Assembly: GCF_963082655.1 (NCBI RefSeq)
Contig: NC_081554.1
Coordinates: 127,509,453-127,573,452 of the forward strand
DNA from: Stomoxys calcitrans
Lineage: Eukaryota; Arthropoda; Insecta; Diptera; Muscidae
DNA: 64,000 nt
Reading direction: 5' to 3'
Shown here: positions 53,893 to 63,151 of the stretch, one piece after another
Layout of the letters: every line of letters begins with the position of its first letter
How positions within the stretch are numbered: the first letter of the stretch is position 1
The notes under the pieces: model-generated
Databases searched by the model: none
Told to the model about the DNA's origin: nothing
Seen by the model: the letters and a program-made list of their open reading frames with translations, nothing else
Made by a program: the position numbers and the translations under genes

Positions 53893-56419
53893 ATTCTTCC
53901 CTCGCATAGGATCTGTTATGGTGAAAATATGATCCTCTTCCTTGGTATCCTGGGTCTTCTTGCATACTTCCATCTTCTAGAATTACATCCTGATCTCGAG
54001 GAATTAAATCTCCATTACCATTATTCTCTTCCGAGTTGGGAAAACCATGAAAGTCCGACAATGGAGTAGAAAAATTTGTCGTATACGAGGTGTTGGTATT
54101 CGGAAAATCGTCTTGCAACGACGAATTTGTATCTTGTTGTTGAGATGTTTGGGAATCGTGTGTAGTTGATAGTCTGCTGTTTATATGAATTCGTTTCCAC
54201 CTAGTCGACGCATCCTGTGACTGTTGGTATTCTATCGAGGTATTCGCCGCACTATTAGGCTCAGTTCTGGATCGAATTTGATCGATGTGCCTTTTTACAC
54301 ATTTGCCCTCATATAAAATTTCATAGTACAAGTCACCTATTCGCCGACATATTACTCCAGGTAGCCACTTTGGCATCCGATTATTGTTGGAGAGAAAATA
54401 AACATTTTGGAAGTTATCAAAAGAACGGAACGTTGCGTTAAACTGCATATATTGCTTCTCAATCATCTTGGTTGTTAAGTCTTGTGGCAATATTAAATCC
54501 AACTGAGTTCTTAAATTCCTACCCAGGAACAAGACTGCAGGGGCTTGTCCCGTTGTTGAATGCGGGGCAATTCTATATTGGCGTAGAAATGTATTCAAAT
54601 GTTTTTGTAAACTGCTTTTGTTTGCCCCCAAGGCCTTCATGGCATTCTTGACTGTTTGAACTGATCGTTCCGCCTGACCATTTGTGGACGGATGGTAGGG
54701 GGCTGTGAATTTATGATATCTCACTCCAATCTTTGTGAGGTAGTCTTTGAATTCTATTGAAGGAAAACAAGTACCATTATCTGAAACAAGCATTGTTGGT
54801 ACTCCATAAGTGGCGAATAATTCATCTAGAATGGTGATCGTAGCGCTCGATATGCTGGTAGGTCTCACTTTCACCTCAATCCACTTACTGTAAGCATCTG
54901 TTACTATTAGTAACATGGATCCTAAGAAAGGTCCAGCATAATCTACGTGTATGCGCTCCCATGGTGATTTCGGATATTGCCAGTGGTGGTCTCTAAACTT
55001 TGGTGGATCGTTTGCATTTTCTGCACAGTCCTTGCAGCTTTTCGCAACATTCTCAATTTCCTTATCAATTCCAGGCCAGTAAACGAATGACCTTGCAATG
55101 CCTTTCATTTTTACGATCCCTAAGTGAGCCGAATGCAAATCCTGCAGAATTTTCACACGTAGCGTTTCTGGAATCACCACTCGATGTTCAAAGATGAGAC
55201 ATCCTCCTGATAACCTGTAATTAATCTCGGGAGATCTATACCCATGTGCTTGGAGAGATTTACCACTCTCTAAAATTCGTAAGATTGGACCTAATTTCTC
55301 ATCTTTCCTTGTTTCCTTAGTAGCATTAGTAGGAAGTTGATCTATTTGGTTAATTAGAAATCCATCGAAGTCGTCATATTCAGTAATTGTGTTACAAGCT
55401 CCGTCCACTCGCATTGCTCTAGAACAGTAGTCGGCGTTCGTATTTGCCTTCGTGGTCTTGAACTCGACAGTGAAATTGAAATTCGCCAAAAAATTAGCGT
55501 AGTTGGCCATACGGCTTATGCATAAAACTGGCAAAGACTTCGACGGATCCACTATCTGTGTCAACGGTTTATGGTCCGAAATAAGGGTGAAGTGGCGGCC
55601 ATACACATAAAGAAAGAACTTATTTACCGCCCAAACAATGGCTAGTGCCTCCTTATCGATTTGAGGATACTTACGTTCGGTCGCTGTCAAAGTCCTGCTA
55701 GCAAAGGCAATAGGCCTTTCGCGACCATCAGGCAATCTATGCGATAAAACGGCGCCTAAGCTAATGCCACTCGCGTCTGTTGCTAGCAGTAGTGGTGCCG
55801 ACGGTTCGTAGGGCATTAAGACTTGATCAGATATTAGTGCATTTTTAATATCAATGTACGCTTTTTCCGCACTCACTGTCCACTTAAAAGGCTTTTGTGA
55901 CATTACATCACGCAACGGCCTGCTCTTTGTAGATAAATCTGCTATAAAAGATGCATAATAATTAGCCTTTCCAAGAAACAATTGCAGTTCGTCATGGTTA
56001 CTTGGTTTTGGTGCATCTCTTACTGCCGCTACATGTCTATCCGACTTATGAACGCCATACTCATCAATCTTGTGCCCAAGAAATTCAACCGCTGGAGCCG
56101 CGAACACACACTTGGATCTGTTAAGTTTTAAACCCTTTTCTCTCAAACGGGTTAATGTCGCCTCCAGAGTTGCTAATAAGTTATCAAAACTATCGGCATA
56201 TATCAAGATGTCGTCGAAGAAGTTGCACACATTGTTTATGCCCTGCAGGATGGTCTCCATAGTCCTTTGCCAAATAGCTGGTATATTGGCAGCCCCATAA
56301 ACAGCCCTTGTTGGTCGTATTAACCCGTGTGTTGGGGTATTTAACGTAAGTGCATGCGCCAATTCATCATCAATCTGCAGATGCGAATATGCATCTGTTA
56401 TATCCAAATGGCAGAACAC
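53867..56419 (-). CDS. Gypsy pol: RT (most), RNase H, integrase
   Basis: An open frame of ~850 codons; its first ATG is only an in-frame Met inside RT and not a real start. RT starts in HLDITDAYSHLQIDD and has the catalytic box FFDDIL at residues 67-72. RNase H has ATDAS (D215), DKEALA (E257), SDHKPL (D282) and NADYCSR (D330). Integrase has an HHCC finger (H429, H432 or neighbours, with C462 and C465) and catalytic VDYAG (D493), VSDNG (D547) and GQAE (E584). By my count 36 residues lie between the last two; 35 is usual. A GPY/F-like module (WLPGVICRRIGDLYYEILYEGK near 660-680) is present and no chromodomain. The frame stays open into the 3' LTR. It is offset from the gag frame, so the RT is split between two frames. 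Confidence 0.9.
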   Translation of the reverse strand: MFCHLDITDAYSHLQIDDELAHALTLNTPTHGLIRPTRAVYGAANIPAIWQRTMETILQGINNVCNFFDDILIYADSFDNLLATLEATLTRLREKGLKLNRSKCVFAAPAVEFLGHKIDEYGVHKSDRHVAAVRDAPKPSNHDELQLFLGKANYYASFIADLSTKSRPLRDVMSQKPFKWTVSAEKAYIDIKNALISDQVLMPYEPSAPLLLATDASGISLGAVLSHRLPDGRERPIAFASRTLTATERKYPQIDKEALAIVWAVNKFFLYVYGRHFTLISDHKPLTQIVDPSKSLPVLCISRMANYANFLANFNFTVEFKTTKANTNADYCSRAMRVDGACNTITEYDDFDGFLINQIDQLPTNATKETRKDEKLGPILRILESGKSLQAHGYRSPEINYRLSGGCLIFEHRVVIPETLRVKILQDLHSAHLGIVKMKGIARSFVYWPGIDKEIENVAKSCKDCAENANDPPKFRDHHWQYPKSPWERIHVDYAGPFLGSMLLIVTDAYSKWIEVKVRPTSISSATITILDELFATYGVPTMLVSDNGTCFPSIEFKDYLTKIGVRYHKFTAPYHPSTNGQAERSVQTVKNAMKALGANKSSLQKHLNTFLRQYRIAPHSTTGQAPAVLFLGRNLRTQLDLILPQDLTTKMIEKQYMQFNATFRSFDNFQNVYFLSNNNRMPKWLPGVICRRIGDLYYEILYEGKCVKRHIDQIRSRTEPNSAANTSIEYQQSQDASTRWKRIHINSRLSTTHDSQTSQQQDTNSSLQDDFPNTNTSYTTNFSTPLSDFHGFPNSEENNGNGDLIPRDQDVILEDGSMQEDPGYQGRGSYFHHNRSYAREELLCIDLAS

Positions 56420-58146
56420 CTTGCCCCGTGCAAGTTGTTAAATAAATTTTCGGTTTTTGGGATGGGATGTTCATCTATTATAATTCTAGGGTTAACCGTC
56501 GGTTTGTAGTTACCCGTTATACGTATGCCACCATCCTTCTTAGAAACTATATGAGTAGTCGATGCCCACTCTGAGAAATCGACCTTCTTGTAAAACCCAG
56601 AAGCTATTTTCTTATCAATTTCCGCGGCGTATATACTCTTTAATGCAAATGGAACATCCCTGGCCTTGGCAAAAACTGGTCTAACGTCCGGACGCAAATT
56701 CAATTTTACTGGTGGAAAATCCAACTTACCAGCAGTATCTCCAAATATTCCGTCAAACTTTGATAATGTACTCTGTAGTCTACTCAGCTCCTCAGGTGAT
56801 AAATGCGGTGTGGCAGTTTTAATACTCATGACAGGCTCCGAAGAAAACAATCTGACAAAATCAATCTCATTCACAAATTGAGAAATCCACTCCCTTCCAA
56901 ATAGCGCGTCGAAATCACCATCGACGACATACAAGTTCAGCTTGCGAGTAGATAGACCAACAGACACATTGACGGCTACACGCCCAACACACTCTATTCT
57001 ATGCCCAGTGTAACTTGTAAAACGCCGGTCAGTCTTTAGTAACCTCTGGTCCCCAATCCGTGATCGAAATGTATTTCTACTCATTATACCACATGGTGCG
57101 CCAGTGTCCAACTCCATTTGAATTTTTACACCATTTATCCTTGGCTCAATCATGTGCTTGTTTGATCTTGAACCATTTTGAGAAAACATTGCGTTCAATC
57201 GTTGTATTTCGCCATCATCACAGTCGTCTTCCGAAATTTGGCCAGTTCTGGACTTACACACTTTCGCAATATGGCCTGTCTTGCTACACACGAAACAAGA
57301 CGCATTTCGGAACTTACACTTACTCCTTTGATGATTTCCACCACACCCGTAGCATTTTGCAACAACAACACCGGAGGTCTCATGCCCCCTAACTTCATCC
57401 TTCGGTTTGTTTTTAAAACGCGTTGTGCTAAACGCAACTTTGCAAGTAGTCTCCTCAATTGGGTTAGAATTATTAACATTACATTTCATCTCAACAGAAG
57501 ATCTATGTGAAGCCTCTAACCTTTGCGCTATCTCGTAGGCCTCATTAAAAGTCCTTGGCTCCCTGGAAATTATCTCATCACAAATGTCTCTTGATTGGAG
57601 CCCGTAAAGCAATTGTTCCGTAAGCATACGGTCCAGAAACTCTGCGTAGTTACAATGCGTCGCAGCTTTCCTTAGTCTCAGCACAAAGTCAGACAGTGCT
57701 TCCTCTTTTTCTTGCACAACCTGGCGATATCTTATACTTTCTGCATACTGGTTGCGCTTCCTATCGAAATGTTTTACTAAAGTGTCTTTCACTTCAACGT
57801 AGGATAACTCCTCCACCTTCTTGGGACTCACCAGAACTTTAAGTGAATTATAAAGATCCGCGCCCATATGAACCAGCATATAACTCTTGTAGTCCGATTC
57901 TGCAACTTGACTTAATTGAAACGACCACTCGCACCGCACAAAATAGTCACTTACTGAAGTGGAATCGCCCATCTTACAAGCCGGAATCGACACTGGTGGC
58001 ATTGCATTCCTTGGTGTTGCATCTCGTTGTGAAATACTTGATGTCGCCGCAGCCGCAGCCGCGCTCGCAGCCGCCGACGTTGATTGCTGAATCGCATCAG
58101 CAAACATCTTCGATAATAATCGTATGTCATTCTCCTCCAGTGGCAT
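56398..58146 (-). CDS. Gypsy gag-protease and start of RT
   Basis: 582 codons starting MPLEENDIRLLSKMFADAIQ nine bases inside the primer site. An Ala-rich stretch lies at ~25-34. A gag core (~60-215, YFVRCEWSFQLSQVAESDY, LVHMGADLYN) follows. Two zinc knuckles at ~265-298 are CYGCGGNHQRSKC (with 3-residue spacers unlike the standard CCHC) and CFVCSKTGHIAKVC. The protease active site DTGA is at 347-350. The RT N-terminus runs from ~470 to the stop (DGGIRITGNYKPTVNP). The frame ends in RT where one base is missing relative to the downstream frame. It could be a true mutation; a programmed shift would be unusual inside RT. Confidence 0.9.
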   Translation of the reverse strand: MPLEENDIRLLSKMFADAIQQSTSAAASAAAAAATSSISQRDATPRNAMPPVSIPACKMGDSTSVSDYFVRCEWSFQLSQVAESDYKSYMLVHMGADLYNSLKVLVSPKKVEELSYVEVKDTLVKHFDRKRNQYAESIRYRQVVQEKEEALSDFVLRLRKAATHCNYAEFLDRMLTEQLLYGLQSRDICDEIISREPRTFNEAYEIAQRLEASHRSSVEMKCNVNNSNPIEETTCKVAFSTTRFKNKPKDEVRGHETSGVVVAKCYGCGGNHQRSKCKFRNASCFVCSKTGHIAKVCKSRTGQISEDDCDDGEIQRLNAMFSQNGSRSNKHMIEPRINGVKIQMELDTGAPCGIMSRNTFRSRIGDQRLLKTDRRFTSYTGHRIECVGRVAVNVSVGLSTRKLNLYVVDGDFDALFGREWISQFVNEIDFVRLFSSEPVMSIKTATPHLSPEELSRLQSTLSKFDGIFGDTAGKLDFPPVKLNLRPDVRPVFAKARDVPFALKSIYAAEIDKKIASGFYKKVDFSEWASTTHIVSKKDGGIRITGNYKPTVNPRIIIDEHPIPKTENLFNNLHGARCSAIWI

Positions 58147-58154
58147 GGTTTCAA

Positions 58155-58168
58155 CACTTCTGACACCA
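58155..58168 (-). other. Primer binding site, tRNA-Leu type
   Basis: CACTTCTGACACCA on the plus strand, one base inside the 5' LTR. Reads as the 3' end of tRNA-Leu; minus-strand genome RNA would pair with it. The gag ATG at 58146 follows almost at once, giving a very short leader. Confidence 0.85.
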
Positions 58169-58169
58169 A

Positions 58170-58354
58170 TGTTAAATTCCTCAGAAATAAGTTGAAGTTT
58201 TCGTACAAAGTATTATAAACTATTTATTCAGTTAATATAACAAGAGATCTTCTTTATACAAAAAGTAACAAGGAATGAAAATACGAAGTAGTAAAGGTTG
58301 CCATATTATGCACATAATGATCATATGTTCATGATGCCAGATCAATACATAACA
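58170..58354 (-). repeat. 5' LTR of the gypsy element
   Basis: 185 bp, same ends as the other LTR. It should hold the promoter for the minus-strand genome; no specific promoter motif is claimed. Confidence 0.95.
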
Positions 58355-59289
58355 CAAACAGACTGAATTGAAAAATAATTGACAAGAATACAAAAGTATA
58401 CATTTTCTATTGCTCAAATTCATAACATACTATGATTGAAAAACTACTTCAATACCCCTTCTCAATCATATAATCCAATTCAGTTGCATAGATTCTTAAA
58501 AAATATATTATCGAACGATTTAATGCAAATGTCTGCCAATTGATTTGCGGTTGTTATTGGCTGGATTTCAGTTATTCGTTTTTGAATTAAAACACGGACA
58601 AAGTGATGTTTGATATCAATATGCTTTGCTCGTTTCATTTCAACATTTGAAGCCATGATTCATATTGATTCATTGTTGCCTTCAAAAATAAGATAATTCC
58701 CATCATTTTTAGTTTTATCAGTATCGACTATAAAACAAACTGCTTTTGAATTTCCATCTGATACAATTTTATTAACATTTCGTTTATTTTCTGCTGCGTT
58801 GGTTACTACGGCATTCGTCAGCTTTGTGACCAAATTTGTTACATTCTTCTCGAATGTTGCTTTCAAGCTCTCCCACATTTCCTTAGCGGTTTTTTATCTC
58901 GAATATATCCTAAGCAATCATTTCCAACAAAAGCTACAATTCGCTCTTTAGCTTTGCGGTCCTTCTTCCTAAAGTCGTTATTAACATCATTATCTGGGGG
59001 TTGGCTTGTTAAAACCTCTCGCTAATTCAGTGCTTCCAAATGCATCATTACTCGAAACTGCCATTCATCAGAGTTGCAGCCGTTAAACTGCGGTGTTCCA
59101 CTTGTCTCTTTATCGCCCATAACCTCTTACAATTGGTTAATAAATATGAAATTGAGTTTGAATAATAAAATAATTTATTTAAAGGAATTAAATTTTTAAT
59201 GAACTTCTAGGATATTCCAAACAAACTGAATTGAAAAATATTTGACAAGAATACAAAAGTATACATTTGAAAAATTACTTCAATACCAA

Positions 59290-60046
59290 AAACTGTGCAA
59301 AATGCGGCCAAAATGCGGTCTATAACCTGATATACCTTCCATGCATAATAGTCGATCATAATTTATAAGTTTATTTATCTTTTTATGATTTTTAAATATA
59401 AATGACCAAACTTTTGTTTTTTAGTGTTTCAGTCAGTTGTTCCCATATGAATTAAATGTAAAAGTAGAAATAGTAGAGAATCAATAATTTTGAGAGCTTT
59501 CAATTTATTATTTTTATCTCAGCGTTGAGCGTTAATTCATTTGTCTCTTGCACTCCAGCCTAATGATAGTCTAATGTAATGTAAAGAGAACAGGTTTATG
59601 TCTATTACACTACTCCCCATTGGTAATGAATATTGAGTGATTGTTTTGTTGACTTTTTTTCCCTGGTGATATTGTTTTTGTGATTAGTTAGTTATCACTC
59701 AATAACGCAGAATTCTTGTTTGTATTATTTATTTTTTTTTTTCAATTGTACCTTCTCTCTGTCACTGCCTATTTAAGAAGATGCAGATACCAAAAATTGT
59801 CTTTCCCGGAGTTTAAGGCGCAAATAAAACACCTAAAAAAATCAGCGTCTTTCATTTAAAGTTCAGTAAATAATATGAAGTGGACGAAATTGGACATTTG
59901 TCTGTTTCGACCCTCCATTTTTAAAAAACATTTGGAAAATAAAAAAGTTCTTGGACGGAAACGTCTGGCGCGTCATATTTTTGAAACATATATATATATT
60001 TTTGAAACATATATATTGAAACATATATATTGAAACATATATATAT
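59290..60046. other. Repeat fragment, then gene-free AT-rich tract
   Basis: 59290-59360 is the abundant repeat (TGCGGTCTATAACCTGATAT). 59380-59970 has no recognised feature. 59985-60045 is an ATATAT/GAAACATATAT microsatellite next to the SINE. Confidence 0.5.
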
Positions 60047-60213
60047 GGGGACCTCCGGTAGCCGAGTTGGTAGCGTGCTTGGATTACCAGTGCAGTGGTC
60101 GTGGGTTCGATTGCCACCAGAACCCTTGGTCCGTCGCTACTGTGGTATCACAATGCTCTTAAAATTGTCTAAGTGCGTCTGTAAAGGACTGCCACTCTTA
60201 CCTAACCTAACCT
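60047..60213 (+). mobile_element. tRNA-derived SINE, second family, full copy
   Basis: The tRNA-like head is GGGGACCTCCGGTAGCCGAG. Box A is TAGCCGAGTTGGTAGCGTG and box B is GGTTCGATTGCC (~60104-60115). A unique body follows (TCGCTACTGTGGTATCACAA, GTCTGTAAAGGACTGCC), with a (CCTAA)n-type tail at 60200-60213. The anticodon arm is not conserved and the molecule cannot fold as a complete tRNA, so I do not call a tRNA gene. Confidence 0.82.
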
Positions 60214-60284
60214 TAGCAGAATCCATGGTGGTGGGTTCCCAAGATTCGGCCCGGCCAAACTAAAACCTAACCTAAAAAAACTGA
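60214..60284. repeat. Abundant-repeat end fused behind the SINE
   Basis: ATCCATGGTGGTGGGTTCCC then GATTCGGCCCGGCCAAACT is the terminus of the abundant element, followed by a second CCTAACCTAA tail. This suggests read-through of the SINE into a neighbouring repeat before insertion, or two insertions at one site. Confidence 0.5.
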
Positions 60285-60790
60285 GGAGTTACCACTTAAA
60301 TCCCGCAAAGGCGATAAATCCGAATTTAGTGACCAATGAAAACGAACTTTAATGATAAACCTTAAACGGCAACCATCTGATCGTCCCGATTAATACAGCT
60401 GTAATTTGTTTGCTGATTGCTGCATAATATAACGGTGTGTTCGCGTACTTATTCAGTAACAATTTGCCATTAAAATTTGCAAAACAGTAAGAAACTTCTG
60501 CGGGGGAAAAAACCTCCACCAGAAATTTGCAACCTCTCACATACAAAAACATCCAAATGTTTGTCGCTCTTACACCCTCTTTCACTAAACAACGAACCAC
60601 TTTCCGTAAAAGTTTATGCAAATTTGTGAGTAAGCGATTGCGCTGATTGCTGTGTTATGTTGACATATCTTCTAAATTACCTTAAAAGTGTACGAGAAAC
60701 CAAAATTTGTTAACAGCAGGTTTCGCAAAAATCATGTTCCGGTTAGCTACCACGAACTTTAATTTTTCTACGAAAAACCCGCCCTAAAAA
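60285..60790 (-). mobile_element. MITE-like element, related to 38154-38412
   Basis: 60640-60790 is a diverged reverse copy of 38154-38290 (ACGAACTTTAATTTTTCTAC, AAAACCCGCCCTA). The left end ~60290 has AAATCCCGCAAAGGCG. The minus frame at 60349-60621 (90 codons) has no recognised domain. Confidence 0.5.
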
Positions 60791-60983
60791 TAAAATCACT
60801 TTGTAAAATAATCAAATATGCTATTTTTACAAAAACTATTAACTAAAATTCATTACAAAGGTTCAAAGTATTCCAAAAACTATATTACGTCGAGATCTTC
60901 GACTACGTATATCAGTAGTGCGATTATCTTACCTTACCGACAGAATTAAGAATATTTGTCGGAAGTTAACGATATTTGTCGTT

Positions 60984-61198
60984 AATGGCTGGTTTTGAAA
61001 ACTCCTTTTTTCGCGAATGGTTTTTAGAAACATTGCGAAAGTAAAATGATAAAATAAAAATTTGATTAAAAATGTACTATAAGTATTGTAGGATTGTCTT
61101 GCTGAATGAAAGCAGCAAGTTTTTTTTTGCAATAATGTCTATTATCTAAAAAAAGTAGTCGGTGAATAATATTGCTAAAAGCGAATATAGTACCAGCT
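60984..61198. repeat. Repeat ending GCGAATATAGTACCAGC
   Basis: Shares TTTTTCGCGA, TACTATAAnTATTG, CTGAATGAAA, GCAATAATGTCTATTATCTA-like words with 44042-44250 and its end with 38815-38826. The right end is next to the 61203 MITE. Confidence 0.55.
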
Positions 61199-61202
61199 TT
61201 AA

Positions 61203-61552
61203 TGCTAAGTTTACATGGCACATTTGATGTATGTTCATTGTAATAGTATTGGTGAAAACAAAGGTGTATTCGTCATATGTACACATAACCATCAGTCATG
61301 GCTGAAAAATCATTTGATTTTTTTCGATGAATGACGTTTATCGATTACCGTTTACAAAGAAATGTGTAATCATTAATTGACAGATATTGAAAAACACGTT
61401 CGTGACAAATAAGGTTAAGAAATGAGAAGTAAAGTATGAAAAATTAAATAAAATAAAAGAAAAGAAAAAATCGATGTACCGTTTTAGGCAAAAGCTGTAA
61501 TCAACACGTACACAGGATTAGTACGATTGTGGTGTGCCATGTAAACTCAGCA
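61203..61552. mobile_element. MITE with 20-bp TIRs and TAA duplication (350 bp)
   Basis: TGCTAAGTTTACATGGCACA at 61203-61222 is mirrored by TGTGCCATGTAAACTCAGCA at 61533-61552 (one mismatch). TAA flanks both sides (61200-61202, 61553-61555). A 3-bp TWA duplication is the habit of PIF/Harbinger elements (family knowledge). No coding frame lies inside. Confidence 0.78.
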
Positions 61553-62084
61553 TAAGTACTTTTCTGTATTCAAATTTAACCGAAATTTGTCGGTATGAAT
61601 CATCGGTAACTACCGAAAATCATCTATAAGTTAAAAACCATAAAATAGTAGTCGCTTAGCCTTACCGACAATATTTAAACGTTTTGAAAATTCAAATATT
61701 AAAGAGAGAAAATATTTAAAGATATTTTGCCCTACCCTATACCTTTTTTATACCCAACGCCGAAGGATGTGGGTACATTCATTTTGTCATTCCGTTTGCA
61801 ACACCTAGAATTCCGTCAATTTCCGACACTACAAAGTAGTTATATTATAGATCGTTCTTTTTATGCATATGCACTTGTCACGCGTCAGAAACATGCGGCT
61901 TTACACCTCTATGTCAACTTTCGCAGTTATAAAACGGTAAACGCTCAAATTTCTCAGAGCAATTAGACTAAAAGTTAAGCGGAAACTGTTCCTGTTCCAT
62001 GTGCTGCTTAATTTTACAGTCGGTAACGGCTGCATAGCTAACACAGCTAACTAAGATAAAATACAAGAAATGTAGCAATTTCAT
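61553..62084. other. Gene-free stretch
   Basis: 61560-61690 has repeated TTGTCGGT/ACCGAC words also near 60930-60980 and 63190-63290. 61745-61815 (TTTTTATACCCAACGCCGAA, GTCATTCCGTTTGCAACACC) is a weak left end of the abundant element. Confidence 0.45.
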
Positions 62085-62170
62085 GGCAACCTGTTGTACG
62101 TACCGGATTGACCCGATAGAACCCCTCACCGGCAAGCACTACCGCCTCAGTGTACAACACACTGCTACAA
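62085..62170 (-). repeat. RTE-leader module, inverse
   Basis: GTACGTACCGGATTGACCCG, CCTCACCGGCAAGCACTACC and GTGTACAACACACTGCTACA are the reverse complement of 37140-37225. Confidence 0.7.
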
Positions 62171-62992
62171 CAAAATCAAGAAATGTAGGACGCATAATGA
62201 AGGTATATTTAATACAATAAATTTGCCAATTAGCATTCCATTAAGAAGCAGAGATATCCAATATTAAAAATTACAAGTTTTTCGCTGAGGCATAGAATGG
62301 GAAACTTAAGGATTTTGTTATTTATTCGGGTTTATAGAGTAGTTAAAACGAAGAGCCAAAAAATAAAAATGAAATTTTTTTTGTGGAAAAATTTTTATTA
62401 AGCATATGGCAAAAATGTTTCAATGTAAACATATGACTACATTTTGCCTTGACTATTGCTCCGAGTCGGTAAAAAAAACCGGGTTCCAACCTACACAAAT
62501 ATAATCTGCTAGTATTTTAGCCAATTCCCGTTCGATGACTTCTAGATTTTCATGCTCTCTAAAATGGCTCAAATAGATTTTTTTTGCCATTTTTAGTTTA
62601 CACGCGCTTTATGTAACGGTGTCGAGTGTTGTTGGTACGCTCATGGTCTTCGACCAAAATATTTACGTGTTCACGGCTCCAATGCAGCTTCCATCCGTCA
62701 CTGCTCAGGGCTTTTGACCGCTTACGGAATTTTATTTATCTCGCCCGACTTCTTCGTTGCAATATGTTTCCAATATAAGGTGGGATATTTACACTCTGCC
62801 AAACCTTTTTTCCTCCTCTAGGCACATTATAAGAGCAGAGTGCTGCGCTGGAGTTGTTATAGAGTATCCTCTATCTTCCTGCAAAAAAAGGCAATTTAAA
62901 AAAAAATATTAAAATTAGCTCGACTCTTTCCCAATTTGGGCAAAATGATGACGTAAATAGAAAATTAAAATATTTGTAATATTTATACCGAC
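62171..62992. other. Gene-free stretch
   Basis: AT-rich to mixed sequence with no recognised coding or RNA signal. ACCGAC at 62987-62992 is the left copy of the SINE target duplication. Confidence 0.4.
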
Positions 62993-63145
62993 GCCCCCCG
63001 ACGCTAGCCGAGTTGGTAGCGTGCTTGGATTACCAGTGCAGGGGTTGTGGGCCAAAAGCCTTGGTCTGTCGCTACTGTGGTATCACAATGGACTTAAAAT
63101 TGTGTAAATGAGTCTGTAAAGGACTGCCTTTCTTACCTAACCTAC
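62993..63145 (+). mobile_element. tRNA-derived SINE, second family, copy 2
   Basis: Box A TAGCCGAGTTGGTAGCGTG is intact. Box B is partly lost (GGGGTTGTGGGCCAAAAG). The body CTACTGTGGTATCACAATGG and GTCTGTAAAGGACTGCC and the tail CTTACCTAACCTAC match 60047-60213. ACCGAC flanks both sides (62987-62992 and 63146-63151). Confidence 0.82.
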
Positions 63146-63151
63146 ACCGAC

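Larger units (their letters stand above)
53708..58354 (-). mobile_element. Nearly complete Ty3/gypsy LTR retrotransposon, 4647 bp
   Basis: Two 185-bp LTRs (53708-53892, 58170-58354) begin TGTTA and end TAACA. CAAAC lies outside both (53703-53707, 58355-58359) as a 5-bp target duplication. The primer site (58155-58168) and a purine tract (53893-53903 on the minus strand, GAGGGAAGAAT) are in place. Gag-protease and pol fill the inside with no envelope frame. The only evident lesion is a one-base frame break in RT near 56415. LTRs differ at 5 positions, so the insertion is fairly young. Confidence 0.95.
53608..59285 (-). mobile_element. Internally deleted Ty1/copia element, split by a gypsy element
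   Basis: LTR remains lie at 53608-53707 plus 58360-58445 (left) and ~59135-59285 (right). They share AATTTATTTGAA/ATTTATTTAAAG, TAATGAACTTCTAG, ATATT, GAATTGAAAAAT, TTGACAAGAATACAAAAGTA and ACTTCAATAC. On the minus strand, gag starts at 59122 (MGDKETSGTPQFNGCNSDEW, RVMMHLEALN). It passes through 58878-58660 (MWESLKATFEKNVTNLVTKL) straight into RNase H (KRAKHIDIKHHFVRVLIQKR at 58620). Protease, integrase and most RT are deleted. GGTTATGGGC (minus strand, 59124-59115) fits a copia-type half-tRNA-Met primer site. The right flank (TGCGGTCTATAACCTGATAT) continues the abundant repeat. Confidence 0.75.

Noticed and set aside
53867..54069. Envelope gene in the gypsy element
   Set aside because: Between integrase and the 3' LTR there is only the pol C-terminal tail in the same frame. 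No separate frame with signal or membrane segments exists.
57060..57510. Two 110-codon plus-strand frames
   Set aside because: Antisense to the gypsy gag and zinc-knuckle region.
60047..60120. Functional tRNA gene
   Set aside because: Boxes A and B are present, but the acceptor and anticodon arms do not pair well and the unit continues into a dispersed SINE body with a CCTAA tail. A second copy at 62993 has target duplications.
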